Below the pieces are notes generated by a model. It was given only the letters and a program-made list of their open reading frames with translations, was not told the origin of the DNA and made no database searches. DNA of 49,917 bases, taken from Actinomycetota bacterium (GTDB lineage: Bacteria; Actinomycetota; Thermoleophilia; Solirubrobacterales; 70-9). The stretch spans positions 1 to 49,917 of the forward strand of contig JAFDWB010000062.1 in the NCBI GenBank assembly GCA_018268675.1. Reading direction: 5' to 3'. Below, one piece after another: positions 7,842 to 18,267 of the stretch (the stretch's first letter is position 1; every line of letters starts with the position of its first letter). The translations under genes were made by a program, and so were the position numbers.

Positions 7842-9329
7842 ATGCGCCAAGGCCCGCTCGCCGGTCGCTATCCCGCCGTCGCCGCGATGGTGCTGCTCGC
7901 GCTGCTGCCGTACCTGGCGCTGTCGGGCGCGCTCGAGGCGGTCACGCCGATCATCACCGAACAGCTCCACACGAGCGCCCAGACGATGGCGCTCGGGTCC
8001 GGCCTCGCCAACGCCGCCTACGCGGTCGGCACCGTGCTCGCGGTGCAGTTCGCCCAGCACTACCCGCAGCGGCGGATGCTGCTGATCTACGCGGTCATCC
8101 TGGTGATCGGTTCGGTGCTGGCCGCGGCGGCGACCAGCGTCGAGGTCTACATCGCCGGCCGCATCCTCCAGGGCCTCTGCACCAGCCTCCTGCTGATCGC
8201 CGCGGTGCCGCCGCTCGCCCTCGGCTACCCGACCAGCAAACTGAAGACGACGGCGACGATCATGAACATGGTGATCTTCGGCGCCGTCGCCGCCGGCCCG
8301 GCGATCGGCGGGTTGCAGGCGCAGGCCGACGCCTGGCGGCCGCTCTTCTGGATCGTCGCCGCGGTCGCGCTCGTCGCCCTCGTCCTCGCCGTGCTCACCT
8401 TCGAGGACGCGCCGCCGGCGGACCCCGACTCGCCGCGCGACCCGCTCGCGCTGATCCTCGCCGGGGTCGGCTGCGTCGCCGCCTTCTTCGGCTCGGCGCA
8501 GCTCACCAGCCACGCCTTCCTCGACCCGATCGTGATCTTCCCGCTCTTCGGCGGCCTCGCCGTGATCGTGGTCCTGATCGTCTACCAAGCGAGGGCGAAG
8601 AACCCGCTGCTGACGATCCGCTCGATGCTCACCTCGACGATCCCGGTGGCGGGGATCGTGCTCGCCCTGCTCGCCGCGGCGGCCTCCGTCTCGGCCACGG
8701 CGCTGACCGCCGGCGCGCTGGCCGAACGGTACGACCCGCTCCACCTCGGCCTGCTCTACCTGCCCGAGCTCGGCGGCGCGGTGCTCACCGCCTTCGCCCT
8801 CGGCTACGTGCTCACGCGACGCTCGATCCACTACCTGCCGCTGGTCGGGATGGCCTTCCTCGCGGCGGGCATCCTGGTGTTCCGGATCGAAGTGCCCTCG
8901 AGCGAAGGGCTGACCCTGCTCGGCTCCTTCCTCACCGGGATCGGACTCGGCGCCACCGTCGCCCCGGCCCTCTTCGTCGCCGGGTTCGCCCTGCGGGCGA
9001 CCAACTTGCAGCGGGTGTTCGCGATCGTCGAGCTGCTGCGCGCCGTGGCGGCTTTCATGATCGCGCCGATCTTCGCCCACTTCGCCCTGAACGTCAGCGG
9101 CGGCTTCGACCGCGGCGTCGGCATCGTGCTCTGGGTCGGCTTCGCCCTGGCGGTGCTGGGCGGGATCATCCCGGTCGTGCTCTACCTACTCGGTGGCGCC
9201 CGCACCGAGGCGCCGGACCTCGACAGTTTCCTCGCCGGCGAGGGCTCCGCCTACTACTCGCCGCCGCTGCTGGCCCGCCTGCGTAACCTGCCGGGGCGTA
9301 GGCGTCCCGCGACCCAGGGAGTGGACTGA
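7842..9329 (+). CDS. MFS transporter (DHA2-like, about 14 membrane helices)
   Basis: A 495-residue integral membrane protein with repeated hydrophobic segments throughout, long enough for the 14-helix DHA2 drug:proton antiporter layout. GRILQGLCTSLLLIAAVPPL near residues 107-126 corresponds to the helix-4/motif B region. The C-terminal 40 residues are polar and cytoplasmic. It sits behind a divergent TetR gene with two candidate operators, the standard arrangement for an inducible efflux pump. Its stop codon overlaps the start of the universal stress protein gene by one base (TGATG), so the two are translated together. Confidence 0.88.
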   Translation: MRQGPLAGRYPAVAAMVLLALLPYLALSGALEAVTPIITEQLHTSAQTMALGSGLANAAYAVGTVLAVQFAQHYPQRRMLLIYAVILVIGSVLAAAATSVEVYIAGRILQGLCTSLLLIAAVPPLALGYPTSKLKTTATIMNMVIFGAVAAGPAIGGLQAQADAWRPLFWIVAAVALVALVLAVLTFEDAPPADPDSPRDPLALILAGVGCVAAFFGSAQLTSHAFLDPIVIFPLFGGLAVIVVLIVYQARAKNPLLTIRSMLTSTIPVAGIVLALLAAAASVSATALTAGALAERYDPLHLGLLYLPELGGAVLTAFALGYVLTRRSIHYLPLVGMAFLAAGILVFRIEVPSSEGLTLLGSFLTGIGLGATVAPALFVAGFALRATNLQRVFAIVELLRAVAAFMIAPIFAHFALNVSGGFDRGVGIVLWVGFALAVLGGIIPVVLYLLGGARTEAPDLDSFLAGEGSAYYSPPLLARLRNLPGRRRPATQGVD

Positions 9330-9823
9330 TGGAGGGAGCTGTGACCGAGCCGACCGGTGCGCCCGGCGCGGCGCCGTGCGAGGCCGCCGGCCCGGCGATC
9401 TTCGCCTACGACGGCTCCGATCTGGCGGCGTACGCGATCGAACAGGCGGGCATCCAGCTGGCGCCGGGGCGCGAGGCGCTGGTCGTCTGCGTCTGGCAGC
9501 CGGCCGACGTCGGCTTCGTCCCGGCCAAGGGCCGCCACCTGCACGCGGCGGCCGCCAACGAGGTCGCCGAGGCGGCCCAGGAAACCGCCGCCCAGGGCGC
9601 CGAGATCGCGGCGCGCGCGGGCTTCCGCGCCCGCCCCCTGACGGTCGAAGCGGCCCCGACCTGGAAGGGCCTGGTCAAGGTCGCCCAGGAGCATCGCTGC
9701 GGCCTGATCGTGATCGGCTCCCACCAGCGCAGCGGCCTGCTCGGCCACCTCGCCGGCTCGGTCGCCGCCGCCACCGTCTCCCACTTCGACAGCTCCGTCC
9801 TGGTCATCCACAAGCCGCACTGA
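9329..9823 (+). CDS. Universal stress protein (UspA family)
   Basis: A single-domain, 164-residue Usp protein. Seen: the first strand and nucleotide-binding Asp in FAYDGSDLAAYAIEQA (25-40), and the ATP-binding segment GSHQRSGLLGHLAGSV at 130-145. SSVLVIHKP forms the last strand. The Gly pattern suggests an ATP-binding type. It has a one-base overlap with the MFS gene and ends 37 bases before a dispersed hairpin. Confidence 0.9.
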   Translation: MEGAVTEPTGAPGAAPCEAAGPAIFAYDGSDLAAYAIEQAGIQLAPGREALVVCVWQPADVGFVPAKGRHLHAAAANEVAEAAQETAAQGAEIAARAGFRARPLTVEAAPTWKGLVKVAQEHRCGLIVIGSHQRSGLLGHLAGSVAAATVSHFDSSVLVIHKPH

Positions 9824-9860
9824 GGCGGGCCGCGGCCGCCGCCCCGCACCCGCCGGATGC

Positions 9861-9899
9861 GTTCGCAGTTGGCCACAACAGTTGTCGATAAGTGCGAAC
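9861..9899. repeat. Dispersed hairpin family 1, copy B
   Basis: Arms begin GTTCGCAGTT and end AAGTGCGAAC, 19 bases each with 15 matching and a one-base centre. The innermost ACAAC/GTTGT pairs perfectly. It lies between the stress-protein gene and the secreted hydrolase gene, both on the plus strand. Confidence 0.75.
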
Positions 9900-9992
9900 T
9901 CACCACGGCGTGGGGGGCTGCGACGCATCCGTCACCGGGCGCGCACGAGGCGCGCCGACCGGCGTCGGCCGGTGGCTTGCCATAAGGTTCTC

Positions 9993-10020
9993 CCCAATAT
10001 TGGGTATATCCATTACATAA
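9993..10020 (+). promoter_or_regulatory. Palindrome and probable promoter of the secreted hydrolase gene
   Basis: A perfect 12-base palindrome CCCAATATTGGG (9993-10004) is followed by an AT-rich stretch with TACATAAT near 10014-10020, a good -10 candidate 23 bases before the ATG at 10043. This is one of the few AT-rich patches in the window. The palindrome would sit near the -35 position, where an operator would act. Confidence 0.45.
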
Positions 10021-10042
10021 TTTGTGGTAGAAGTTCTCCAGC

Positions 10043-12559
10043 ATGGGGGAAGCGGGAACTTCCATCAGCTGGAGGTGGCCGGGGTGGCGAACGGTGGGAT
10101 TGTCGCTGGCCATCTCGGTTCCGCTCCTCCTCTTCATGGCGGGCAGGGCGGGGATCGCCGCCGCGGCGCCGGCCTTCGAAGCGAACGGCAGCGTCGAACA
10201 GGTCTACGCGACCGGTGTCGCGCCGGGCGCCCAGGTCACGCTCCTCGACGGGCAGGGCGATCCGGTCCAGTCGAAGGGCGCCGACGGGCTCGGCGCGGTG
10301 CTCTTCCGCGAAGTCGCGCCGGGCAGCGGCTACCGGGTCGAAGCCGGCGGCAGGGAATCGGAACCGCTGACCGTGTTGACGCAGCGCTCGGCGCCGCCGA
10401 ACCCTTCGATCTACGACCAGAAGATCGAACCGCACGGCTACCAGTACCTGACCACGCGCGACGGGACCAAGCTCGCGATCGACGTCCACCCACCGCAGGA
10501 CGTGCTCAAGCTGCTGACGAACAAGATCCCGAACCCGGCCGAAGCGGCAGGCGCCCACGAAACGCCGCAACTACCGCTCGGCGAACTCGAAAGGGTCCTC
10601 GGGGTCGAAGGGCTGTCCGAACTGCTCGGCAGGGTCGGCGAAGGCCTCGGCGGGGTCACGCTGAGCGGCCCGAGCCGGCGGGTCCTGCTCCAACTCCGCA
10701 AGCGGGTGGCCGCCCACGGCTCGGCGCTTGAACTCCCGTACGTCCCCAGCGGCCCGACCCCGACCCTGATCGAGTACTCCGGCTACGGCTACGCCGACCC
10801 GGCCGGGCCCGAACACGGGATCGCGATGATCGCCGAGCTGATGGGCTTCACCGTCGTCGACGTCAACATGCGCGGCACCGGCTGCTCCGGCGGCGCCTAC
10901 GACTTCTTCGAACCGCTGCAGAACCTCGACGGCTACGACGTGGTCGAGACGATCGCCCACCAGCCCTGGGTCCTGCACCACGAAGTGGGGATGATGGGGA
11001 TCTCCTACGGCGGCATCAGCCAGCTCTTCACCGCCGCGACGCGCCCGCCCGACCTTGCCGCGATCGCGCCGCTGTCGGTGATCGACAACACCCAGACGAC
11101 GCTCTACCCGGGTGGCATCCTCAACACCGGCTTCGCCCTCCAGTGGGCGAAGGAGCGCGTCCACGACGCCGAAGCGGCCGGGCCGACGAGCGGCCAGGCA
11201 TGGGCCTACAAGCGGATCCAGGAAGGCGACGAAACCTGTCGCAAGAACCAGGCGCTCCACCCCGAAGCGGTCAATCTGCTGAAGAAGGTCGAGGAAAACA
11301 GCCACTACAAACCGACGGTGGCGGATCCGCTCTCCCCGATCACCTTCGTCAACAAGATCGACGTGCCGACCTTCCTGGCCTGCCAGTGGACCGACGAGCA
11401 GACCGGCGGCCACTGCCCGGACCTCGCCGAGCACTTCACCGGCACGCGGAAGAAGTGGTTCACCTTCACCAACGGGACCCACATCGACTCGCTCGACCCG
11501 GCGACCTTCAACCGCTGGCTCGACTTCCTCGAGCTCTACGTGGCAAAGCAACCGCCGCTGGCGGCCGGGGCCGTCATGCACCTGGCGGCGCCGCTGGTCT
11601 TCCAGGAAGCGATGGGGATCCCCGGCCTCACCCTGCCGCCCGACCCGGTGCAGCTGCTCCCGACCTACCGGTCGGCGCTCGCCGCCTTCGAAGCGCAGAA
11701 GCCGATCCGCGTCTTCTTCGACAACGGCGCCGGCGGGTCCTCCGCCGGGCAGCCCTACCCGGGCTTCGAAGAATCGTTCAACGAATTCCCGATCCCGGGG
11801 ACGGTGGCGAAGGCGTTCTACCTGGCGCCCGGCGGCAGCCTGAAGAACCGGCCGCCCGCCGGGACGCACGCCGACGAATTCACCTGGGACGCGGGCGCCC
11901 TGCCGCTGCAGGACTTCGGCGGCGACACCGGCTCCGGCGCCGGCGGGCTCTGGACGGCGACCCCGACCTACCACTGGGAACAGAGCCCGCCCGGCTCCGC
12001 CGTCTCCTACGTGACCGCGCCCTTGACCGAAGACACCACCGTGATCGGCGGCGGCGCCGTCAACGTCTGGGTCCGCTCCCAGGCCCCGAACGTCGACCTC
12101 CAGGCCACCGTCTCCGAAGTGCGCCCGGACGGCAAGGAGACCTTCGTGCAGAACGGCTGGGTGCGGGCGGACGAGCGCAAGCTCGACCCGAAGAAGTCGA
12201 CCCCGCTCGAGCCGGTCCTCAGCCTGCGCGAAGCCGACGTCTCACCGATGCCGCCGAATGAATTCGTCAAGGTGACGATCCCGCTCTACTACGAGGGCCA
12301 CGCCTACCGCGCGGGTTCCCGCATCCGGGTCACGATCGCCGCCCCGAACGGGACGCAGCCGATCTGGGACTTCGAAGAAACCGAACCGCCAGGCAAGACG
12401 CAGGTCGCGATCGCCTACTCGAAGACCGACCCCTCGAACCTCCTGCTCCCGGTCGTCCCCGGCATCGCGGTGCCGACCGGCCTCCCCCCGTGCCCCGGCC
12501 TGCGCGGCGAGCCGTGCCGCGAATACGTCCCGTTCGCGAACCGGCCCGCGACGCCCTGA
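10043..12559 (+). CDS. Secreted CocE/NonD-type hydrolase (X-Pro dipeptidyl-peptidase S15 family)
   Basis: An 838-residue exported alpha/beta hydrolase. A hydrophobic signal segment spans about residues 17-43. A carboxypeptidase-regulatory-like beta domain follows (about 45-115), then the hydrolase core with the nucleophile S321 in GISYGG. D451 (CQWTDEQ) and H480 (NGTHID) are in the right order to complete the triad. The C-terminal third is the jelly-roll domain of PepX/CocE enzymes. An insert of about 90 residues (155-245) between strand regions is longer than in typical CocE. The family cleaves acyl esters, amides or X-Pro peptides, and the substrate here is unknown. Glutamate is coded mostly by GAA, unlike neighbouring cytoplasmic genes. 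Confidence 0.85.
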   Translation: MGEAGTSISWRWPGWRTVGLSLAISVPLLLFMAGRAGIAAAAPAFEANGSVEQVYATGVAPGAQVTLLDGQGDPVQSKGADGLGAVLFREVAPGSGYRVEAGGRESEPLTVLTQRSAPPNPSIYDQKIEPHGYQYLTTRDGTKLAIDVHPPQDVLKLLTNKIPNPAEAAGAHETPQLPLGELERVLGVEGLSELLGRVGEGLGGVTLSGPSRRVLLQLRKRVAAHGSALELPYVPSGPTPTLIEYSGYGYADPAGPEHGIAMIAELMGFTVVDVNMRGTGCSGGAYDFFEPLQNLDGYDVVETIAHQPWVLHHEVGMMGISYGGISQLFTAATRPPDLAAIAPLSVIDNTQTTLYPGGILNTGFALQWAKERVHDAEAAGPTSGQAWAYKRIQEGDETCRKNQALHPEAVNLLKKVEENSHYKPTVADPLSPITFVNKIDVPTFLACQWTDEQTGGHCPDLAEHFTGTRKKWFTFTNGTHIDSLDPATFNRWLDFLELYVAKQPPLAAGAVMHLAAPLVFQEAMGIPGLTLPPDPVQLLPTYRSALAAFEAQKPIRVFFDNGAGGSSAGQPYPGFEESFNEFPIPGTVAKAFYLAPGGSLKNRPPAGTHADEFTWDAGALPLQDFGGDTGSGAGGLWTATPTYHWEQSPPGSAVSYVTAPLTEDTTVIGGGAVNVWVRSQAPNVDLQATVSEVRPDGKETFVQNGWVRADERKLDPKKSTPLEPVLSLREADVSPMPPNEFVKVTIPLYYEGHAYRAGSRIRVTIAAPNGTQPIWDFEETEPPGKTQVAIAYSKTDPSNLLLPVVPGIAVPTGLPPCPGLRGEPCREYVPFANRPATP

Positions 12560-12583
12560 ACGGTCGATCCGGGGCGGCGCGCT

Positions 12584-12616
12584 CGACGCTTGTCCACGTA
12601 TCGAGGACAAGCGTCG
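12584..12616. terminator. Dispersed hairpin family 3, copy A (perfect 12-base arms)
   Basis: CGACGCTTGTCC and GGACAAGCGTCG flank a 9-base loop, 25 bases after the hydrolase stop. It is placed like a transcription terminator but has no T-run. A related hairpin lies at 16001-16025. Confidence 0.55.
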
Positions 12617-12631
12617 GGTCTCCCCCCGGGC

Positions 12632-12674
12632 GAGTTCGCAGTAATCGTCGGATAGCGACGAAAACTGCGAACTC
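12632..12674. repeat. Dispersed hairpin family 1, copy C
   Basis: Outer arms GAGTTCGCAGT/ACTGCGAACTC pair over 11 bases. Inner arms TCGTCG/CGACGA pair over 6 bases, separated by an AA/AA internal loop. It sits between the convergent hydrolase and katG genes, 16 bases before the katG stop. Confidence 0.8.
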
Positions 12675-12690
12675 ACCTCGGGTGGGGCGG

Positions 12691-14943
<2,253 letters not shown>

Positions 14944-14954
14944 TCAAGTTGCTT

Positions 14955-15386
14955 TCACGGGATCGGTGCGGCGACGCAGTCGGGGCAGCGGCCCCAGTAG
15001 ATGACCTCGGCCTCGTCGATGGTGAAGCCGTGGGCGTCGGACGCGGTGAGACAGGGGGTGTCGCCGACGGCGCAGTCGACGTCGGCGATCGCGCCGCAGG
15101 AGCGGCAGATGACGTGGTGGTGGTTGTCGCCGACGCGGGACTCGTAGCGGGCGACCGAGCCGGCGGGCTCGATCCGCCGTACCAGCCCGGCGTCGGTGAG
15201 CGCCCGCAGCACGTCGTAGACGGCCTGCGGGGAGACCTCGCCGAGGTCGGCGCGAACCGCCTCGATCAGCGCGCCGGTGTCGGCGTGCGGGTGGTCGTAG
15301 ACGGCGGCCAGGGCGGCGAGCCGCGGCCGGGTGACCCGGAGGTCGGCCTGGCGCAGCAGCAGCTCGTAGTCGACGGTCGTCGGCAC
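14955..15386 (-). CDS. furA: Fur-family regulator upstream of katG (FurA/CatR-like)
   Basis: A 143-residue Fur-family repressor. A winged helix spans about 1-80 ([35 protein letters not shown]). The dimerisation domain carries the HHH metal motif ([11 protein letters not shown]) and two CxxC pairs, CRSC and CPDC, that bind structural zinc. The position directly upstream of katG marks it as the FurA/CatR type, which senses peroxide through metal-catalysed oxidation and represses itself and katG. The GTG start at 15386 lies about 8 bases from the end of a probable -10 box, so the mRNA is likely leaderless, as reported for mycobacterial furA. Confidence 0.93.
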   Translation of the reverse strand: MPTTVDYELLLRQADLRVTRPRLAALAAVYDHPHADTGALIEAVRADLGEVSPQAVYDVLRALTDAGLVRRIEPAGSVARYESRVGDNHHHVICRSCGAIADVDCAVGDTPCLTASDAHGFTIDEAEVIYWGRCPDCVAAPIP

Positions 15387-15393
15387 GGAGGCC

Positions 15394-15421
15394 AGTATGG
15401 CGCCTTTCTGGAATCGATCAA
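15394..15421 (-). promoter_or_regulatory. furA: Probable furA-katG promoter (leaderless)
   Basis: On the minus strand TTGATC (15416-15421), a 16-base spacer and CATACT (15394-15399) form a good -35/-10 pair. Transcription would begin at or within a base or two of the GTG start at 15386. The surrounding DNA is AT-richer than average, as expected for a Fur operator. Confidence 0.55.
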
Positions 15422-15435
15422 GTTAAGAACCTGTG

Positions 15436-15996
15436 CTAAGAGGTCGTGGCGCGCGCCGCCTCGAGCCGCTCGAAGCGCTCGAGGAACTCGCGCCGCGCCC
15501 GCACCGGGTCCCACGGCTCGATCTCGATCTCGAGCGGCTCGAACCCCTCCAGCTCCGGCCAGGCGCCGTCGGTCGAGGTGAACGCCTGCCGCTCGGCCGC
15601 CAGCAGCGACCGGTCGATCGCCTTCATCCCGGCGGGCGGCGCCCCGAGCCCGAAGCGCACCCGGATCGCCTCCTCCAGCAGTTTCTCGGCGCGCCGATAA
15701 GGCGGCCCGAGGTCGCTCCGGTGCTTGATCGGGTGCGGCAGGTCGACCAGGTATGCCTCGCCCGCGTCGTGCAGCAACGCGACCAGGCCCTCGTCCGCCG
15801 AAGCCCCTCGCTCCCCGCACACGTCACTCACGATCGCCGAGTGCTGCGCCACCGAGTAGAAGCGCCGCGCGTGCCCGCCGAACCGACACTGGTTGGCGAG
15901 CGCCTGAGCGATGTCACCGATGTCGATGCTCCCCGGATCCGGCGCGAGCGGATCGACCCACCGCCCCGAAACCGTCTGAATCGCCCCGTCCGCCAT
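15436..15996 (-). CDS. HD-domain phosphohydrolase
   Basis: A 186-residue helical HD-superfamily protein. Metal-binding residues are in FGGHARRFYSVAQHS (first His, near residues 40-54) and LLHDAGEAYLVDLPHP (the His-Asp pair, near 74-88). It resembles YfbR/YedJ-like 5'-nucleotidases and other small HD hydrolases that remove phosphate from nucleotides. ATG 15996 (MADGAIQTVSGRW) is chosen over an upstream in-frame ATG because the latter would include a hairpin (16001-16025) that looks like untranslated leader. The fur gene follows 49 bases downstream. Confidence 0.83.
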   Translation of the reverse strand: MADGAIQTVSGRWVDPLAPDPGSIDIGDIAQALANQCRFGGHARRFYSVAQHSAIVSDVCGERGASADEGLVALLHDAGEAYLVDLPHPIKHRSDLGPPYRRAEKLLEEAIRVRFGLGAPPAGMKAIDRSLLAAERQAFTSTDGAWPELEGFEPLEIEIEPWDPVRARREFLERFERLEAARATTS

Positions 15997-16000
15997 CGAC

Positions 16001-16025
16001 GCTTGTAACCCTATGGGTGACAAGC
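16001..16025 (-). promoter_or_regulatory. Dispersed hairpin family 3, copy B, in the HD-hydrolase leader
   Basis: GCTTGT-A-ACCC and GGGT-G-ACAAGC pair around a TAT loop with one internal mismatch. It ends 5 bases before the HD-hydrolase start codon, so it would hide or shape the ribosome-binding region. Its outer arm and flank (CGACGCTTGT) match the hairpin at 12584. Confidence 0.5.
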
Positions 16026-16054
16026 TCGGAACCGCCGCCGGGGCGTGCGCCGGG

Positions 16055-16120
16055 ACCAGGGAGCCCCGGCCTTGCGGTGTTCCCTACTTGCACATAGGCC
16101 AAGTAAGGAACATCGCAGGG
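16055..16120. repeat. Dispersed hairpin family 2, copy A
   Basis: A 66-base unit starting ACCAGGGAGCCCCGGCCTT and ending CGCAGGG. It is 62/66 identical to 33742-33807 by hand alignment. Its core is an inverted repeat around CACATA. In this copy the stem carries two mismatches. It lies 32 bases beyond the 3' end of the MFS gene on its right. Confidence 0.85.
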
Positions 16121-16152
16121 GCCGCCCGACGGCAGCCGGCCCGGCCCTGTCC

Positions 16153-17388
16153 CTAGCCCGCCGACTCCACCGCCACGGGCGCCAGCCGGCCCTCGTCCCT
16201 TGCCTCGCCTTCGCGCGGCAGCGTCAGCGCCAGGGCGAGCGCCACGAGGGTGAAGGCGGGGAGGGTGAGGAGGGCGGTGGTGACGCTGGTGGCGTCGGCG
16301 AGGAGGCCGAGGCCGGCGGCGATCAGGCCGCCGAGGCCGATCGAGAGGCCGAAGGTGATGCCGGAGGCCAGGCCGGTGCGGCCGGGCAGGTAGGCCTGGC
16401 CGATCACGACGGTGGTGGCGAACGGGGCGTCGACGAGGAAGCCGATCGCGGCGAGGGCGACGAAGCTGGCAGGCAGGCCGAGCGCCGGCAGCAGCGCCAG
16501 GAGGATCGTGAGCGGCACCGTCGCCCAGACCAGGACCAGGCGGCGCCCCCAGCGATCGGCGCAGCGGCTGCCGACCAAGGTGCCGAGCGCCCCCGCCGCC
16601 AGCATCGTCGTCAGCGCGATCCCGCCGACGGTGTCGCTGGTGCCGAAGTGGTGGATGAGGTAGGTCGGGATGAACGCCTGCAGGCCGAAGAAGGCGACGG
16701 TCCGGCCGACGGCGGCGCCGGTCAGTCGCGCGAACGGCCACCAACGGGCGCGGCCGGGCCGGGCGTGGTCGTGGTGCCGGTGGCGGGCCGCCGCGGCCGC
16801 CGCCCGCTCCCCGCGTAGCTCGCGCAACAGCACGCCCCCCGCGACCAGCGCGGGCAGCGCCAACAGCGGCGAGGCGCGCAGCCCGAAGATGCCGACCGTG
16901 AGCAGCACCGCCAGCGGCCCGACGGCGAAGCCGATGTTGCCGCCGACCGAGAAGTAGCTCATCCCGCGCGCCGTCCCGCGCCCCGCCCGCCCGGCCATCC
17001 GCGCCGCCTCGGGGTGGAAGAGGGCGACGCCGAGCCCGCTGACCGCGAGCGCGATCGCCAGCGCCGCGTAGGAGTCGCAGAAGCCGACCGCGCCGAGCCC
17101 CAGCCCGGCGACGACGACCCCGAGCGGCGCCAGCAGCGGGAAGTCGAGACGGTCCGACCAGATGCCGAAGAGCGGCTGGACGACCGACGAGGCGATCGTC
17201 GCCGCCGTGACCAACGCGGTCGCCGAGGCGAGCGAGAGCCCGCGCTCGGCGATCAGCGTCGGCAGCAGGGCCGGCACCGCGCCCTGGGTCAGATCGGCGC
17301 AGGCGTGGGCGAAGGAGAAGGGGACGATCGCGCGCCGGTCGATCGGCGCCGCCGTCGCGCCGCGACCCACGGCGGTGGCGGCGCTCAA
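16153..17388 (-). CDS. MFS transporter, fosmidomycin-resistance-like (Fsr family)
   Basis: A 411-residue, 12-helix major facilitator. The opening FSFAHACADLTQGAVPALLPTL, the SVVQPLFGIWSD loop and GLGVALFHPEAARMAG closely resemble Fsr-type efflux proteins. A His- and Arg-rich cytoplasmic loop (RHRHHDHARPGRARW) separates the two halves. TTG 17388 overlaps the TetR stop (TTGA) and would couple translation. GTG 17370 is the alternative and neither has a strong Shine-Dalgarno site. It is co-transcribed with the TetR gene. Confidence 0.85.
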   Translation of the reverse strand: MSAATAVGRGATAAPIDRRAIVPFSFAHACADLTQGAVPALLPTLIAERGLSLASATALVTAATIASSVVQPLFGIWSDRLDFPLLAPLGVVVAGLGLGAVGFCDSYAALAIALAVSGLGVALFHPEAARMAGRAGRGTARGMSYFSVGGNIGFAVGPLAVLLTVGIFGLRASPLLALPALVAGGVLLRELRGERAAAAAARHRHHDHARPGRARWWPFARLTGAAVGRTVAFFGLQAFIPTYLIHHFGTSDTVGGIALTTMLAAGALGTLVGSRCADRWGRRLVLVWATVPLTILLALLPALGLPASFVALAAIGFLVDAPFATTVVIGQAYLPGRTGLASGITFGLSIGLGGLIAAGLGLLADATSVTTALLTLPAFTLVALALALTLPREGEARDEGRLAPVAVESAG

Positions 17389-17954
17389 CTCGAGACCCCG
17401 GAGAGGAGCAGGTCGACGACCTGCGCCCGCGCCCGCTCCACCTCCCAGCGGTGCCCGACGCGCATGTGCCGGTAGGTCCAGCTCACCGCGTTGAAGAGCA
17501 GCGTCGCGGTCGCCTCCGCGTCCTCGCCCGGGTCGAGCGTCCCCTCGCGCGCCCCGTCTTCGAGGATCCGCCGTAGCGCCCCGGTGAAGCTCGCCTTGGT
17601 GAGGATTTCGCCGTCGCCGCTCTCGTGGAAGATCGGCTCCAGCTCCTCGCCGAGGCCCTCGAGCAGGCCGAGGTAACGCTCGTCGACCCGGCAGACGCCT
17701 TCGAGCGCGAGCCGCAGCCGCCCCGGTGCCGGGCCCTCGGCGCTGAGGGCGGGGAGGGCGGCGGCCTGGAACTCCTCGACCAGCAGCTCGCCGAGCGCCT
17801 CGCGCAGGTCCTCCTTGCCGATCCCGCGCCGGTGCAGCGTCATCCGCGACAGCCCCGCCGCGCTCGCCAGGTCTTCGACCCCGAGCTCGTGCCAACTCCG
17901 GTCGCCGAGCTCGTCCCGGATCCGCTCCAGCCGCTCTCTCTCGATCTGCGCCAC
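17385..17954 (-). CDS. TetR-family transcriptional regulator
   Basis: A 189-residue protein with an N-terminal helix-turn-helix (LGVEDLASAAGLSRMTLHRRGIGKEDL, about residues 23-50) and a helical effector domain. The recognition helix reads LHRRGIGK rather than the common YRHFPSK, a mild deviation. The GTG start at 17954 is one base from an inverted repeat (17956-17992) that is a likely autoregulatory operator. It leads the two-gene unit with the Fsr-like pump. Confidence 0.88.
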   Translation of the reverse strand: MAQIERERLERIRDELGDRSWHELGVEDLASAAGLSRMTLHRRGIGKEDLREALGELLVEEFQAAALPALSAEGPAPGRLRLALEGVCRVDERYLGLLEGLGEELEPIFHESGDGEILTKASFTGALRRILEDGAREGTLDPGEDAEATATLLFNAVSWTYRHMRVGHRWEVERARAQVVDLLLSGVSS

Positions 17955-17955
17955 T

Positions 17956-17992
17956 GTTACGTCAACGTATCAAGAGATGACGCCGACGTAAC
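17956..17992. promoter_or_regulatory. Inverted repeat at the TetR promoter
   Basis: GTTACGTC and GACGTAAC (8 bases) are separated by 21 bases and end one base from the TetR start codon. A TTGATAC-like -10 lies between the arms on the minus strand, so a bound repressor would block RNA polymerase. Confidence 0.55.
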
Positions 17993-18087
17993 TCGCCCCG
18001 AGGGGCGCCGCGATGGCCGAATCCGGGGCGCCGGTTCTGCCGCGCCGTCCGTTGCGCCGCGCGGGCCGCTCGCGGCACGATGCGGGG

Positions 18088-18267
18088 GTGGGAGACGGCG
18101 TCTCGATCCAGCTGCGCGGGCCGGGGGGAGGCGGCTTGAAGAGCGACTACGCCGAGCAGGCCGAGTTCGCGGCCCGCGAGCACATCTCCTTCCCCCTGCT
18201 CGGCGACGAGGGTCTGCCGCTCGCCTGGCTCCGTGGGCAGGCCGCCGGGGCCGGGGAGAAGCGGTGA
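18088..18267 (+). pseudogene. Peroxiredoxin (AhpC/TSA-type) remnant
   Basis: A 59-codon frame from GTG 18088. The stretch GVSIQ, then SDYAEQAEFAAREHISFPLL and GDEGLPLA, matches the middle of small peroxiredoxins, whose pattern is GVS-Q, YQREAAERLHLPFPLLSD and LRLA. The part with the peroxidatic Cys (TxxC) and the whole C-terminal half are missing, and a Gly-rich insert (RGPGGGG) interrupts the match. The stop overlaps the SIS gene start by 4 bases (GTGA), so it may still be translated and coupled. I read it as a decayed fragment, but a small functional protein is possible. Confidence 0.5.
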
